DNA of 55,483 nucleotides from Streptomyces sp. NP-1717 (GCF_022695985.1 NZ_JAAPBF010000028.1:1-55483); one strand, 5' to 3'; positions 17,365 through 26,596 are shown, numbered from the stretch's first letter. The notes: generated by a model from the letters alone, not told the origin. A program made the numbers and translations.

Positions 17365-18599
17365 TTGGCGCTCTCCCCGTCGTACAGCCCGAAGTAGCGG
17401 GCAGCGGTGTCCATGTCCTTGTCGCCGCGCCCGGAGAGGTTGACGACGATCAGACCGTCCTTCCCCAGCTCACGGCCGACCTCCAGCGCCCCGGCGAGCG
17501 CGTGCGCGCTCTCGATGGCCGGAATGATGCCCTCGGTCCGCGACAGCAGCAGCAGCGCCTTCATGGCGTCGTCGTCCGTCACGGCCCGGTACTCACCGCG
17601 TCCGCTGTCCTTGAGGTACGCGTGCTCGGGGCCGATGCCCGGGTAGTCGAGCCCGGCGGAGATCGAGTACGGCTCGGTGATCTGGCCCTCGTCGTCCTGG
17701 AGGACGTAGGACCGTGAACCGTGCAGGATGCCCGGCTCGCCGGCGCTGAGGGTCGCCGCGTGCTCGCCGGTCTCGATGCCGTGGCCCGCGGGCTCGCAGC
17801 CCACCAGCCGTACGGCCTCGTCGGCGAGGAACGCGTGGAAGAGGCCGATCGCGTTGGACCCGCCTCCTACACAGGCGACGGCCGCGTCGGGCAGCCGGCC
17901 CGCCCTCTCCAGGAGCTGGCGCCGCGCCTCGACACCGATGACGCGGTGGAAGTCGCGCACCATCGCGGGGAAGGGGTGCGGTCCGGCGACGGTGCCGAAC
18001 AGGTAGTGCGTACGGTCCACGTTGGCGACCCAGTCGCGGAACGCCTCGTTGATGGCGTCCTTCAGAGTGCGGCTGCCGGACGTGACCGGTACGACCTCGG
18101 CGCCGAGCATCCGCATCCGGGCGACGTTGAGCGCCTGGCGCTCGGTGTCGATCTCGCCCATGTAGATGGTGCATTCGAGTCCGAACAGCGCGCAGGCGGT
18201 CGCGGTGGCGACGCCGTGCTGTCCGGCGCCGGTCTCGGCGATGACGCGGGTCTTGCCCATGCGCCTGGTGAGCAGCGCCTGGCCGAGCACGTTGTTGATC
18301 TTGTGGGACCCGGTGTGGTTCAGGTCCTCCCGCTTGAGGTACACCGTGGCGCCGCCGGCCTCCTCGGCGAACCGCGGGACCTCGGTGAGCGCGCTGGGGC
18401 GGCCGGTGTAGTTGACCAGCAGGTCGTTCAGCTCCGCCGCGAAGACGGGGTCGCCCTTGGCCTTCTCGTACTCGACGGCGACTTCGTCGACGGCGGCGAC
18501 GAGCGCCTCGGGGATGAACTTGCCGCCGAAGGCGCCGAAGTAACCCTCGGCGTTCGGGCTCAGGCCCGTGGGGTCGGGGATGAAGAACTCGGTGGTCAC
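17361..18599 (-). CDS. trpB: Tryptophan synthase beta chain
   Basis: 412 residues. PLP enzyme joining indole to serine. The PLP lysine is in [16 protein letters not shown], the glycine-rich phosphate site in [15 protein letters not shown], and [12 protein letters not shown] is the conserved catalytic Glu segment. GTG 18599 is preceded by GAGGAGA at 8-base spacing; the frame remains open into 5' DNA but that extension is Arg/Pro-rich and not homologous. 185 bases separate it from trpM, containing a hairpin, unlike the tight trpB-trpA junction. Confidence 0.96.
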   Translation of the reverse strand: MTTEFFIPDPTGLSPNAEGYFGAFGGKFIPEALVAAVDEVAVEYEKAKGDPVFAAELNDLLVNYTGRPSALTEVPRFAEEAGGATVYLKREDLNHTGSHKINNVLGQALLTRRMGKTRVIAETGAGQHGVATATACALFGLECTIYMGEIDTERQALNVARMRMLGAEVVPVTSGSRTLKDAINEAFRDWVANVDRTHYLFGTVAGPHPFPAMVRDFHRVIGVEARRQLLERAGRLPDAAVACVGGGSNAIGLFHAFLADEAVRLVGCEPAGHGIETGEHAATLSAGEPGILHGSRSYVLQDDEGQITEPYSISAGLDYPGIGPEHAYLKDSGRGEYRAVTDDDAMKALLLLSRTEGIIPAIESAHALAGALEVGRELGKDGLIVVNLSGRGDKDMDTAARYFGLYDGESAK

Positions 18600-18756
18600 G
18601 GATGGATCTCCTCGTGAGGCGACGGGTGTGGGTGACACCGGGTGCGCCAACGGCGAGTCGGCCCCGCACGCGGCGTGGAGCCGGGAGGGGGCGGTGGTCT
18701 CCGAGGACCGGCCCTGCGGACGTGCGCGGGCCGGGCGCGACGGCGTGGGCCACGGG

Positions 18757-18776
18757 CCGCCCGCGTGGGCGGGCGG
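18757..18776 (-). other. Hairpin in the trpM-trpB intergenic region
   Basis: CCGCCCGC (18757-18764) and GCGGGCGG (18769-18776) pair around GTGG. It lies just after the trpM stop and about 160 bases ahead of trpB. It may set relative expression of trpM and trpBA by partial termination or mRNA processing; there is no direct sign of which. The rest of the 185-base gap shows nothing recognisable. Confidence 0.45.
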
Positions 18777-18784
18777 TCGTGCGG

Positions 18785-18976
18785 CTACGGGGTCGCGCGG
18801 TGGTCGCGGTCGGAAGGGCCTCGCCGGGGCGCGGCCCGGCGCCATCGCATGCCGTTGACCTGACCGGGTTCGTCACCGATCACGTACCGCACCCGCCGTC
18901 CGTGCACGCGCCGCGCGGGGGCCCGGCAGCCGCGCGGACGGCACCCGCGCGCCAGCGGCGCGTGGGGCGCGCGCAC
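18785..18976 (-). CDS. trpM: TrpM, small tryptophan-biosynthesis modulator
   Basis: 63 residues, highly basic, Arg- and Cys-containing ([15 protein letters not shown]) with a [17 protein letters not shown] segment that is the recognisable core. It lies between trpC and trpB, the position of trpM in Streptomyces coelicolor, where it was reported to modulate tryptophan synthesis and differentiation (from memory). I choose GTG 18976 because GGAAGG precedes it by 9 bases; an ATG at 19009, 6 bases after the trpC stop, would give 74 residues. No enzyme motif. The two closely spaced cysteines might bind metal, which is speculation. Confidence 0.75.
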   Translation of the reverse strand: MRAPHAPLARGCRPRGCRAPARRVHGRRVRYVIGDEPGQVNGMRWRRAAPRRGPSDRDHRATP

Positions 18977-19015
18977 GGCGGCGGGCCTTCCGGAGGCGGG
19001 CACGGGCATCGGGGG

Positions 19016-19825
19016 TCAGCCCCGTCCGTGCCGCAGCGCGGGGTGGGCACCGGCGGCGACGAGGTCGGCCACTGCCACCTTCGGGTCGCGCCCGGTGACG
19101 AGGGATTCGCCGACGAGGACCGAGTCGGCGCCCGCGTTGGCGTACGCGATGAGATCGTGCGGTCCGCGCACACCGGATTCGGCGATCTTGACGATGCCGT
19201 CCGGGATCTCGGGGGCGAGCCGCTCGAACGTGCCCCGGTCGACCTTCAGGGTCTTCAGGTCGCGCGCGTTGACCCCGATGATCTTCGCTCCGGCCTCGAC
19301 CGCGCGCTCCACCTCGTCCTCGTCGTGCACCTCGACGATCGGGGTGAGTCCGATGGACTCGGCGCGCTCGATGAGCGAGACGAGCGCGGGCTGTTCCAGG
19401 GCGGCGACGATCAGCAGGACGAGGTCGGCGCCGTACGCGCGGGCCTCCCACAGCTGGTACGCCGTGACGATGAAGTCCTTGCGCAGGACGGGGATGTCGA
19501 CCTTGGCGCGGACGGCTTCGAGGTCGGCCAGCGAGCCGCCGAAGCGGCGCTGCTCGGTCAGTACGGAGATGACGGACGCGCCGCCCGACTCGTAGTCGGC
19601 GGCCAGTCCCGCGGGGTCGGCGATCGCGGCCAGCGCGCCCTTGGAGGGGCTGGAGCGCTTGACCTCGCAGATCACCGTGACGCCCTCGCCGCGCAGTGCG
19701 GCGACGCCGTCCTTGGCCGGCCGCGCCTTGGCCGCGCGCTCCTTGAGCTCGTCGAGGCCGACACGCGCCTGCCGCTCCGCGAGGTCGGCGCGTACGCCTT
19801 CGATGATCTCGTCGAGCACACTCAC
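19016..19825 (-). CDS. trpC: Indole-3-glycerol phosphate synthase
   Basis: 269 residues. TIM-barrel enzyme closing the indole ring of Cd[17 protein letters not shown] (catalytic Lys and Glu), [16 protein letters not shown] (catalytic Lys), [12 protein letters not shown] and AESGVRG are all in place. GTG 19825 is preceded by GAAGGGGG; a longer open frame to 20095 is non-homologous. The 125-base stretch before it carries no gene and may contain the promoter, since the previous gene on this strand ends at 19951. Confidence 0.95.
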   Translation of the reverse strand: MSVLDEIIEGVRADLAERQARVGLDELKERAAKARPAKDGVAALRGEGVTVICEVKRSSPSKGALAAIADPAGLAADYESGGASVISVLTEQRRFGGSLADLEAVRAKVDIPVLRKDFIVTAYQLWEARAYGADLVLLIVAALEQPALVSLIERAESIGLTPIVEVHDEDEVERAVEAGAKIIGVNARDLKTLKVDRGTFERLAPEIPDGIVKIAESGVRGPHDLIAYANAGADSVLVGESLVTGRDPKVAVADLVAAGAHPALRHGRG

Positions 19826-19950
19826 GCGAGCGGCCCCCTTCCGGGAACGATGTCGGATTGAGCCATGGATGAGGATCAGCCATGCCGATGGTATCCGGAG
19901 GAGGGCCGGGGGCCCGCATCCGCTGGTCGAGCATCCCATCACCTGGGACT

Positions 19951-20388
19951 TCAGGGCGCGAACGACGAGCCGAAAGGCATGTTCCGTACCACGGTGAAAA
20001 CCAGGATCACCGCTCCGGCGGCCCATCCCGCGAAGGATGGCACCGCGACACGGGTCCGCGTTCCCCGAAGGACGTGAATCAGCCACATCAGCCACACCAC
20101 GGCGAAGATCGCGTAGCCGGCGACCGCGAGCGCGTTGGCGCCGAGGGCGGCGGCGAGGTCACCGTGCGCGACGGCGTGGGCGCTGCGCAGTCCGCCGCAG
20201 CCGGGGCAGTACAGGCCGGTCATGCTGAGCAGCGGGCAGACGGGGTAGTGGCCGCTCTCGTTGGGGTCGACCAGGCCGACGTAGGTGAAGGCGGCGACGA
20301 CGCCGGTGAGCGTGCCCAGGGGGGCGAGAAGCCGCCGGGCGCGGGTCGCCGGAGCGGGGGCCGGGGGCGGCGCGGCGGGTGCAGGCAT
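19951..20388 (-). CDS. DUF2752 family membrane protein
   Basis: About 145 residues. A Pro/Ala-rich N-terminus is followed by a membrane helix ([18 protein letters not shown]), then [21 protein letters not shown], the CPxCG-type signature of DUF2752, and two more hydrophobic segments. Function unknown. It often lies near trp genes in actinobacteria, and here it is the first gene after an internal terminator and 125 bases before trpC. ATG 20388 chosen; a GTG three codons earlier is equally plausible. Confidence 0.85.
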   Translation of the reverse strand: MPAPAAPPPAPAPATRARRLLAPLGTLTGVVAAFTYVGLVDPNESGHYPVCPLLSMTGLYCPGCGGLRSAHAVAHGDLAAALGANALAVAGYAIFAVVWLMWLIHVLRGTRTRVAVPSFAGWAAGAVILVFTVVRNMPFGSSFAP

Positions 20389-20507
20389 GGCGTCCACCCG
20401 GTGATTGTCCCCCGTGGGGGCGCGAAAGCGCAGCCGCCCCCGGGCTCGCGCGTCGCCCGTGCGTCGCTCGCGCCGCCCCGGCGCGCCCGCGTGCCGCGCG
20501 GGACGCG

Positions 20508-20544
20508 GGAAGGCGCGGCCCGGGGTTGCCGGGCCGCGCCTTCC
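20508..20544 (-). terminator. Strong terminator splitting the trp locus
   Basis: Perfect 16-bp stem (GGAAGGCGCGGCCCGG at 20508-20523 with its complement at 20529-20544) and loop GGTTG. It lies 35 bases after the stop of the HGxxPAAW gene and 119 bases before the DUF2752 start on the same strand, so trpE and its neighbours probably end transcription here. Confidence 0.85.
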
Positions 20545-20579
20545 TGTCGCGAGTGCGCGGGTACGTACGCGAGGACGCG

Positions 20580-20918
20580 TTACGCGGTCTGCTGAGCCGG
20601 CTCGGCCTGCGCGGCGTGCGGCTGACCGGTCGGGTGGCCCTCGCCACGCTCGACGGCCTCGCGCTCCGCGCGGTCCAGGGACGCCCGTGCGGCCTCCACC
20701 CGGGCCTGCTTGGCGGCTTCGGACTCCTTGGCCGCGCCGAGGCCCGCGGCCCTCATGGCGAGGCCGACGATGCCGCCGAGGAGGACGACCGCGAGGCCGC
20801 CGACGAACCCGATGGGATCGGCCGCCACCATGAAGACGCCTGCGATGCAGAAGCCGATGACAGAGATGGTGACACCGGTCCAGGCGGCCGGGGTGTGTCC
20901 GTGGCTGCTGCCCGCCAT
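20580..20918 (-). CDS. HGxxPAAW family small membrane protein
   Basis: 112 residues. Starts MAGSSHGHTPAAWTGV, giving the HGxxPAAW motif that names the family, followed by two membrane helices (ISVIGFCIAGVFMVAA and FVGGLAVVLLGGIVGLAM) and a charged Ala/Glu/Arg-rich cytoplasmic tail that could form a coiled coil. Function unknown; conserved beside trpE in Streptomyces. ATG 20918 has GAGGAG upstream. Downstream of the TIGR02234 gene by 124 bases and closed by a terminator. Confidence 0.87.
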   Translation of the reverse strand: MAGSSHGHTPAAWTGVTISVIGFCIAGVFMVAADPIGFVGGLAVVLLGGIVGLAMRAAGLGAAKESEAAKQARVEAARASLDRAEREAVERGEGHPTGQPHAAQAEPAQQTA

Positions 20919-21042
20919 TGAATTCGCTCCTCGTTGGTGATGTGCCGCGGTGGTCGCGCGCTGGGTGAGCCGAACGCTCACGGTTCATTGTCCCGCACCG
21001 TCGGCGTTCCCCGTCGAGGGGGTCGCGATGCGCGGACCCCTG

Positions 21043-21726
21043 CTAGCCGGTCGGGTCCTCGCCCCGGTCCAGTGCCTTCCAGATGTCCTCGGGCCGCTCG
21101 GGGTCCGCGGCGGGCCCGGTGGCCTTGGTACCACTGGCGGCGGGTCCGCGGACGCGGGCGGCGCGCGGGGTGCCGTCGCGTTCGTAACGGCCCGACATGG
21201 TGGGCCAGTGTGATCCGTACCTCAGGGCCAGGAGCCCGGCGAGCAGGATCAGTACGCCGCCGGCCGCCGTCACGTACGGCCACGCGGTGTGGGTGAGGGC
21301 GGCGACGGTCGCGGCGGTGTCACCGGTCGTGCGCGCGGCCTCGTCGTCGAGCGCGGCGCTGTCGCTCGCGCCGATGAGCGCGGCCACGGTGGCGCCCGCG
21401 CCGCTGAGGGTGAGCAGCGCGGAGACCAGCAGCCGGCCGGCGGCGCGGACGGCGAAGACGGCGACGAGGGCGGCCAGGCCGACGACGGCGAGCGCGGCCG
21501 GGACGCCGGTGACGTCACGGCCTCCGGCGTCGAGCGACACGGTGCCACCCGCCACGGTGGCGCTGCCCTCGGCCCAGGTCTGGCCCGAGGCGATCAGCAC
21601 CACGGCGGCGCCCGCGGCGCCGAGGAGGAGGGCGATGCCGAGACTCCGGCCGGCGCGCCTTCTCGTGGCGTCGGCCGGGGTCGCGGCACGGGGCTGGGGA
21701 ATGGGTACGGCAGTCACCCGACCCAC
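21043..21726 (-). CDS. TIGR02234 family Trp-region membrane protein
   Basis: About 227 residues with four hydrophobic segments (LGIALLLGAAGAAVVLIAS, LAVVGLAALVAVFAV, LLVSALLTLSGAGATVAAL, PYVTAAGGVLILLAGLLAL) and a hydrophilic C-terminal tail. The family is known as the conserved membrane protein of the actinobacterial trp region; function unknown. Its GTG shares one base with the trpE stop (TAGTG), implying coupled translation; a second GTG nine bases in is an alternative start. Confidence 0.87.
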   Translation of the reverse strand: MGRVTAVPIPQPRAATPADATRRRAGRSLGIALLLGAAGAAVVLIASGQTWAEGSATVAGGTVSLDAGGRDVTGVPAALAVVGLAALVAVFAVRAAGRLLVSALLTLSGAGATVAALIGASDSAALDDEAARTTGDTAATVAALTHTAWPYVTAAGGVLILLAGLLALRYGSHWPTMSGRYERDGTPRAARVRGPAASGTKATGPAADPERPEDIWKALDRGEDPTG

Positions 21727-23252
21727 TATCCCCTACCGGTGCCGGCCGTCTCGGACGGGCCTCCCAGCCGGTTCGCGGTGTGCACGGCGCGCAGGACGGC
21801 GGCGGCCTTGTTGCGGCACTCCGTGTCCTCGGCGACGGGGTCGGAGTCGGCGACGACACCGGCGCCCGCCTGGACGTAGGCGGTGCCGTCCCGGAGCAGG
21901 GCCGTACGGATGGCGATGGCGGTGTCGGAGTCACCGGCGAAGTCGAGATAGCCGACGCAGCCTCCGTACAGACCGCGCCGTGAGGGTTCCAGTTCGTCGA
22001 TGATCTGCAGGGCGCGGGGCTTGGGGGCGCCGGAGAGCGTGCCGGCGGGGAAGCAGGCGGTCAGGACGTCGAAGGCGCTGCGGCCTTCGGCGACCCGGCC
22101 GGTGACGGTCGAGACGATGTGCATGACGTGCGAGTAGCGCTCGACCGACATGAAGTCGACGACCTCGACGCTGCCGGGCTCGCAGACCCGCCCGAGGTCG
22201 TTGCGGCCCAGGTCGACCAGCATCAGGTGCTCGGCGCGCTCCTTGGGGTCGGCGAGCAGTTCGTCGGCGAGGGCCTGGTCGTGCTGCGGCGTCTCGCCGC
22301 GCGGGCGGGTGCCGGCGATGGGGTGGACCATCGCGTGCCCGTCCTCGACCTTGACCAGCGCCTCGGGACTGGAGCCGACGACGTCGAAGCCGTCGAAGCG
22401 GAAGAGGTACATGTACGGGCTCGGGTTAGTGGCACGCAGCACCCGGTAGACGTCCAGCGCGCTCGCCCCGCAGGGGGTCTCGAACCGCTGCGAGGGCACG
22501 ACCTGGAAGGCTTCGCCCGCCCTGATGCGCTCCTTGATGTCCTCGACGGCCTCCTGGTAGGCGGCGCCGCCCCAGAGCGCGGTGTACGGCGGCAGTGCGG
22601 ACGGCGGCAGTGCGGTGGGGGCGCTGTCGACGGGGCGTGTCAGGTCACGCTCCATGGCGTCGAGCCTGCCGACGGCGTCCGCGTAGGCCTCGTCGACGCC
22701 CGTGTCGAGGTCGTTGTGGTTGATCGCGTTGGCGATGAGCAGGACGGTGCCGGAGCGATGGTCGAGGACGGCGAGGTCGGAGGTGAGAAGCATCGTCAGC
22801 TCGGGCAGGTGGAGGTCGTCGCGCGCGTGGTCGCCGATCTTCTTCTCCAGCCGGCGGACGACGTCGAAGCCGAGGTAGCCGACCATGCCGCCGGTGAAGG
22901 GCGGCATGTCGTTCTCGTGGTCGTGGAGGGTGCGCGGTGTGTGGAGGGTCTCCACGGTGGCGCGCAGGGCGGCCAGCGGGTCGCCGTCGAGGGGGACGCC
23001 GACGGGCGGGGTGCCGAGCCAGTGGGTGTGCCCGTCGCGCTCGGTGAGGGTGGCGGCGGACCGTACGCCGATGAAGGAGTAGCGCGACCAGGAGCGGCCG
23101 TTCTCGGCGGATTCGAGGAGGAAGGTCCCCGGGCGTTCGGCGGCGAGCTTGCGGTAGAGACCGACCGGGGTGTCGCCGTCCGCGAGGAGCCTGCGGCCGA
23201 CCGGGATGACACGGCGGTCGACCGCCAGCTTGCGGAAGGTGTCGAGATCCAT
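21726..23252 (-). CDS. trpE: Anthranilate synthase component I
   Basis: 508 residues. Converts chorismate to anthranilate with a glutamine amidotransferase partner that is not in this window. The N-terminal [20 protein letters not shown] holds the LLES tryptophan-feedback element; the C-terminal chorismate-binding half contains [34 protein letters not shown] and [17 protein letters not shown] 23252, 11 bases after the hisI stop. I found no Trp-rich leader peptide in front of it, as hisI abuts. Feedback inhibition is therefore the visible control. Confidence 0.95.
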   Translation of the reverse strand: MDLDTFRKLAVDRRVIPVGRRLLADGDTPVGLYRKLAAERPGTFLLESAENGRSWSRYSFIGVRSAATLTERDGHTHWLGTPPVGVPLDGDPLAALRATVETLHTPRTLHDHENDMPPFTGGMVGYLGFDVVRRLEKKIGDHARDDLHLPELTMLLTSDLAVLDHRSGTVLLIANAINHNDLDTGVDEAYADAVGRLDAMERDLTRPVDSAPTALPPSALPPYTALWGGAAYQEAVEDIKERIRAGEAFQVVPSQRFETPCGASALDVYRVLRATNPSPYMYLFRFDGFDVVGSSPEALVKVEDGHAMVHPIAGTRPRGETPQHDQALADELLADPKERAEHLMLVDLGRNDLGRVCEPGSVEVVDFMSVERYSHVMHIVSTVTGRVAEGRSAFDVLTACFPAGTLSGAPKPRALQIIDELEPSRRGLYGGCVGYLDFAGDSDTAIAIRTALLRDGTAYVQAGAGVVADSDPVAEDTECRNKAAAVLRAVHTANRLGGPSETAGTGRG

Positions 23253-23263
23253 GGCCGGTGAGC

Positions 23264-23665
23264 TTAGTGGTCGGCGGGGCCGGTGGCCGTCGTCGTCGGC
23301 AGGAGGACGTCCGCGTCGAAGCAGGTCCGGTCGCCGGTGTGACAGGCGGCGCCCACCTGGTCGACCTTGAGGAGGACGGTGTCGGCGTCGCAGTCGAGCG
23401 CGACGGACTTCACGTGCTGGACATGGCCGGAGGTGTCGCCCTTGACCCAGTACTCGCGGCGGCTGCGGGACCAGTAGGTGCCGCGTCCGGTGGTGAGGGT
23501 GCGGTGCAGGGCCTCGTCGTCCATCCAGCCCAGCATCAGCACCTCGCCGGTGTCGTACTGCTGGGCGACGGCCGGGATCAGCCCGTCGGCGCCGCGCTTG
23601 AGCCGGGCGGCGATGGCGGGGTCGAGGCCACTGGTGGGGCCTGGGCCCCCGGTCGCGCTGGTCAT
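23264..23665 (-). CDS. hisI: Phosphoribosyl-AMP cyclohydrolase
   Basis: 133 residues, cyclohydrolase only (no fused HisE). Opens the purine ring of PR-AMP in histidine synthesis. Zinc/magnesium residues lie in [16 protein letters not shown] and [29 protein letters not shown] and [17 protein letters not shown] are family blocks. It is separated from the main his operon by about 8.7 kb and is transcribed directly into trpE, linking one histidine step with tryptophan synthesis. It shares an 83-base divergent upstream region with the TIGR03085 gene. Confidence 0.95.
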   Translation of the reverse strand: MTSATGGPGPTSGLDPAIAARLKRGADGLIPAVAQQYDTGEVLMLGWMDDEALHRTLTTGRGTYWSRSRREYWVKGDTSGHVQHVKSVALDCDADTVLLKVDQVGAACHTGDRTCFDADVLLPTTTATGPADH

Positions 23666-23748
23666 GGGGCCATTGTGCCGCGCGCGGGCCGTTCACCGGC
23701 GGGACGTCCACTGGGCGGACCGTGCGGGTCGGTCGTACGCTTGCGAGC

Positions 23749-24381
23749 ATGTCGACCCATGCAAAGCGTGAACGACTTCTGCTCGCCGATCTGTTGGAGG
23801 CGGCGGGACCCGACGCCCCGACTCTGTGCGAAGGCTGGAACGCCCGTGATCTCGCGGCTCACGTGGTGGTGCGCGAGCGGCGCCCCGACGCGGCGGGGGG
23901 CCAGGTCATCGGCCCGCTCAGGAGCCGGCTGGAGCGGGTGCGGGGCGAGTACGTGGCGAAGCCGTACGAGGAGCTGATCCAGCTCATCCGTACGGGACCG
24001 CCCAGGATGTCGCCCTTCGGGATCAAGCAGCTCGACGAGGCGGCGAACACCGTCGAGTTCTACGTCCACGCCGAGGACGTACGGCGGGCGCAGCCCGACT
24101 GGACGCCCCGTGAGCTGGACAAGGTCTTCTCCAACGCCCTGTGGGCGAGGCTGGAGAAGGGCGCCCGGATGATGGGCCGCAGGTCGCCGGTCGGTCTGGT
24201 GCTGCGCCGTCCGGACGGGCAGACGGCGGTGGCGCACCGGGGCTCGCCGGTGGTGACGGTCACCGGGGAGCCGAGTGAGCTGCTGCTGTTCGTCTTCGGC
24301 CGGCAGGAGGCGGCCCGCGTGGAGGTGGAGGGCGACAAGGAAGCGGTCGACCAGGTGCGGCGGGCACAGCTCGGGATGTAG
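23749..24381 (+). CDS. TIGR03085 family DinB-like metal-binding protein
   Basis: 210 residues. The N-terminal helices ([38 protein letters not shown]) and the later [15 protein letters not shown] supply the His/Asp pattern of the DinB/mycothiol-dependent maleylpyruvate isomerase fold. Members of TIGR03085 are actinobacterial and uncharacterised; mycothiol-linked activity is a guess from the fold. ATG 23749 lacks a clear ribosome site and the transcript may have a short leader. It converges on the MFS gene with only 17 bases between stops, where GCGCCTG/CAGGCGC form a small hairpin. Confidence 0.82.
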   Translation: MSTHAKRERLLLADLLEAAGPDAPTLCEGWNARDLAAHVVVRERRPDAAGGQVIGPLRSRLERVRGEYVAKPYEELIQLIRTGPPRMSPFGIKQLDEAANTVEFYVHAEDVRRAQPDWTPRELDKVFSNALWARLEKGARMMGRRSPVGLVLRRPDGQTAVAHRGSPVVTVTGEPSELLLFVFGRQEAARVEVEGDKEAVDQVRRAQLGM

Positions 24382-24398
24382 CGCCTGCCCGGTCCGGC

Positions 24399-25694
24399 TC
24401 AGGCGCCGGGCAGTTCGGCGCGGCGCAGGGTGGTGAACGCCAGGCCCAGCGCGCCGCCCGCCGCGCAGACGGCGGCGCTGACGGCGAAGACGGGGCCGGT
24501 GCCCCAGAGGCCGACGGCGGCGCCGGTCACCGGGTAGCTGAGGGGTGCGATGCCGAGGGTGAAGAGGGTGGTCACCGATGTCACCCGACCGAGGTACCCG
24601 GGTTCGGTGACCGTCTGGGTCAGCGCCCCGCAGAGCCCGCCGCCGAGGCCGGCCGACAGGCCGACGAGGAGGCCCGCCGCGGCGGCGAGGGCGACGGTGG
24701 GTACGAAGGCGACGGCGCCGACGGCGAGGGAGCCGGCGACGACGGAGAGGCACAGGACCAGGCCCGCGCGGGGGATGCGTCCGCGGACCGCCAGCAGCAG
24801 CGAGGCGGCGCCGGCGCCGATGCCGAAGGCGGCGACGATCCAGCCCATGCCGCCGGCGCCCCAGCCCCGTTCCTGTGCGAGCAGGACGAGGCCGAGGTTG
24901 AGCGGGCCGACGAAGCCCAGCTCACTGAGCGCGATGACGAGCACCAGCGGGCCGAGGACGCGGTGGCGGCGGATGTGGCGCAGACCGTCGGTGAGTTCGC
25001 GCCAGGCACTCGCCGGTGAGGGGGCCGGTTCGCTGCGGGCCGGGGTGATGTCACGAGCGGGCAGGGGCGTCATCCGTACGGAGACGAGCAGGACCAGCGA
25101 TACGGCGAAGAGCCCGCCCGCCACGGCGAAGGCCGCCGCGGGCCCGCCGAACGCGACGAGGAGCCCGCCGAGCGGTCCCCCGGTCGCATTGGCCACGCGC
25201 GCCCCCAGGCCGCGCAGCCCCTGCACCCTGGCGAGCTGTCGGGGCGTGGTGATCCGGGGCGGCAGAGCGCCGACGGCGGGCAGGAAGAGGGCGTCCACGA
25301 CGCCGAAGACCAGAGCGACGGCGATCAGCAGCCAGGGGCCGGGGGCGGTGAAGAACAGGACCACGGCGATGGCCAGGATCACCACGCAGCGGGCGGCGTC
25401 GCTGCCGATGACGACACGGCGCGGGCCCCACCGGTCGGCGAGGACTCCCCCGCCGAGCATCAGGACGGCGCGCGGCACGGCTCCCACGGCCAGGACGAGG
25501 CCGGCCTGGGTGGGGCTGCCGGAGCGGGTGGCGGCCCACGCCAGCGCCATGTAGTACACGCTGTCGCCGACCATCGACATGGTGTAGGCCGCGAGCCAGC
25601 GCAGGACGTTCGCGTCACGGTGGGCGGGCCGCTCGGGCTCGGCCGAAGGCGCGGGCGCGGATTCGGTGGTCCGGGGTACGACCGTCTCGCTCAT
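24399..25694 (-). CDS. MFS transporter
   Basis: 431 residues with about 12 hydrophobic segments. An intracellular loop with LADRWGPRRVVIGSDAARC matches the MFS motif A region between helices 2 and 3. The best fit is a drug/metabolite:proton antiporter of the exporter type. It is the last gene of HTH regulator - 64-aa protein - MFS on one strand with 20- and 49-base spacings, so the regulator probably controls it. Substrate unknown. Confidence 0.87.
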   Translation of the reverse strand: MSETVVPRTTESAPAPSAEPERPAHRDANVLRWLAAYTMSMVGDSVYYMALAWAATRSGSPTQAGLVLAVGAVPRAVLMLGGGVLADRWGPRRVVIGSDAARCVVILAIAVVLFFTAPGPWLLIAVALVFGVVDALFLPAVGALPPRITTPRQLARVQGLRGLGARVANATGGPLGGLLVAFGGPAAAFAVAGGLFAVSLVLLVSVRMTPLPARDITPARSEPAPSPASAWRELTDGLRHIRRHRVLGPLVLVIALSELGFVGPLNLGLVLLAQERGWGAGGMGWIVAAFGIGAGAASLLLAVRGRIPRAGLVLCLSVVAGSLAVGAVAFVPTVALAAAAGLLVGLSAGLGGGLCGALTQTVTEPGYLGRVTSVTTLFTLGIAPLSYPVTGAAVGLWGTGPVFAVSAAVCAAGGALGLAFTTLRRAELPGA

Positions 25695-25713
25695 GGGGGC
25701 GTCGGGCCTTCCG

Positions 25714-25908
25714 TCAGGCGATACGGGCTACGCGTACGGGCGGGCGGTGCACGAGGCGCAGGCCCAGGCCGACCAGGAACCAGCCCAGCCGGCCGCGCAG
25801 GCCGCCGGAGGGCCGGACCGCCGCGCGGGACAGGCGGAAGCGGGCGGCCTCCGTACGGAGGTCGGCCGCGCGCAGGGCGTGCAGCCGCAGATGTATGTCG
25901 GTGTGCAT
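25714..25908 (-). CDS. 64-residue basic protein, unknown function
   Basis: MHTDIHLRLHALRAADL starts a short Arg/Leu-rich protein with one moderately hydrophobic stretch (RLGWFLVGLGLRLV) that may associate with the membrane. AAGGAG lies 8 bases before the ATG, and codon third positions are G/C rich. It sits between the HTH regulator and the MFS exporter. It could be an accessory to the exporter; the sequence gives no family I recognise. Confidence 0.6.
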   Translation of the reverse strand: MHTDIHLRLHALRAADLRTEAARFRLSRAAVRPSGGLRGRLGWFLVGLGLRLVHRPPVRVARIA

Positions 25909-25956
25909 GAGGGTGGCTCCTTGCGGCGGGCGGGTTCGGGACGGGGACGTACGGGC

Positions 25957-26547
25957 TCAGTGCTGCCGGAACGGGAATCCGTAGACGTGCAGCGCGACGT
26001 TCTCGCGCCCCTCGGTGTCTCCGGCGTCCTGTTCGGCCCGCGCCGCGTCCGTGTGGCGCTTGATCAGCTCGTGCATCTCCTCGCTCAGCCGCGCCAGTTC
26101 GGCGGGGGTGAACGGACCGAGGAACTCGCTGCTGAAGGCGGCGCTGCGCCACGTGGGCGCCCAGGCGGACTGGCTGTCCAGATAGGCGCGGTACAGCTCT
26201 CCGCGCTGCTCGAACGACATCCGGCCGATCGCGGCGTGCGTGGCGGCCTTCTCGGGCGCGTCGCGGAAGTCCTCGTCCCGGAAGGTCAGCCCTTCGGACG
26301 CCGGCTGCCACCAGCGTTCGCGCCCGTCCCTGCCCTGCGTCGGCGCCTCCTCGATCAGCCCGTGGTCGGCGAGCTTGCGCAGGTGGTAGCTGACGAGGGA
26401 GACGGCCTCGTCGACCTGCTCCGCGAGCTGCGAGGCGGTGGCCGTGCGGGAGATGTGGAGCGCGCGGTAGAGCTTCATCCGCAAGGGGTGACCGAACGCC
26501 TTGAGGGTGTCCAGGTCGTCGACTCTGCGGGGTTCCTTGGTGGCCAT
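25957..26547 (-). CDS. ArsR-type winged-helix transcriptional regulator
   Basis: 196 residues. The N-terminal winged helix is clear: LDTLKAFGHPLRMKLYRALH, TASQLAEQVDEAVSLVSYHLRKLADHGLIEE. No ArsR metal-binding ELCVCDL motif is present, so the effector is probably not a metal. The C-terminal half (FRDEDF..., HELIKRHTDAAR) is a helical ligand/dimer region. Its ATG lies only 6 bases from a good -10 element, so the mRNA is probably leaderless, and two TTGCGCAA palindromes overlap that promoter, which suggests autoregulation and control of the downstream exporter. Confidence 0.9.
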   Translation of the reverse strand: MATKEPRRVDDLDTLKAFGHPLRMKLYRALHISRTATASQLAEQVDEAVSLVSYHLRKLADHGLIEEAPTQGRDGRERWWQPASEGLTFRDEDFRDAPEKAATHAAIGRMSFEQRGELYRAYLDSQSAWAPTWRSAAFSSEFLGPFTPAELARLSEEMHELIKRHTDAARAEQDAGDTEGRENVALHVYGFPFRQH

Positions 26548-26553
26548 ACCGTC

Positions 26554-26596
26554 ACCGTAGATAGAAAAGAAAAGTTGCGCAATATTAGTTGCGCAA
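26554..26596 (-). promoter_or_regulatory. AT-rich promoter with two TTGCGCAA operator palindromes
   Basis: Read on the minus strand: TTGCGC (complement of 26577-26582) as -35, 17 bases, then TACGGT (complement of 26554-26559) as -10. Transcription would start at or next to the ATG at 26547. Two perfect 8-bp palindromes TTGCGCAA (26575-26582 and 26589-26596) are 14 bp apart, the inner one overlapping the -35. The stretch is strikingly AT-rich for this genome. Confidence 0.65.

Noticed and set aside
19826..20095. N-terminal extension of trpC
   Set aside because: Open in frame but non-homologous; GTG 19825 has a good ribosome site and begins the conserved sequence.
23252..23300. Trp-rich leader peptide and attenuator before trpE
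   Set aside because: hisI ends 11 bases before trpE and no run of Trp codons was seen on this strand.
23253..23750. Long N-terminal extension of trpE over hisI
   Set aside because: It is an out-of-frame reading of hisI; ATG 23252 is the normal start.
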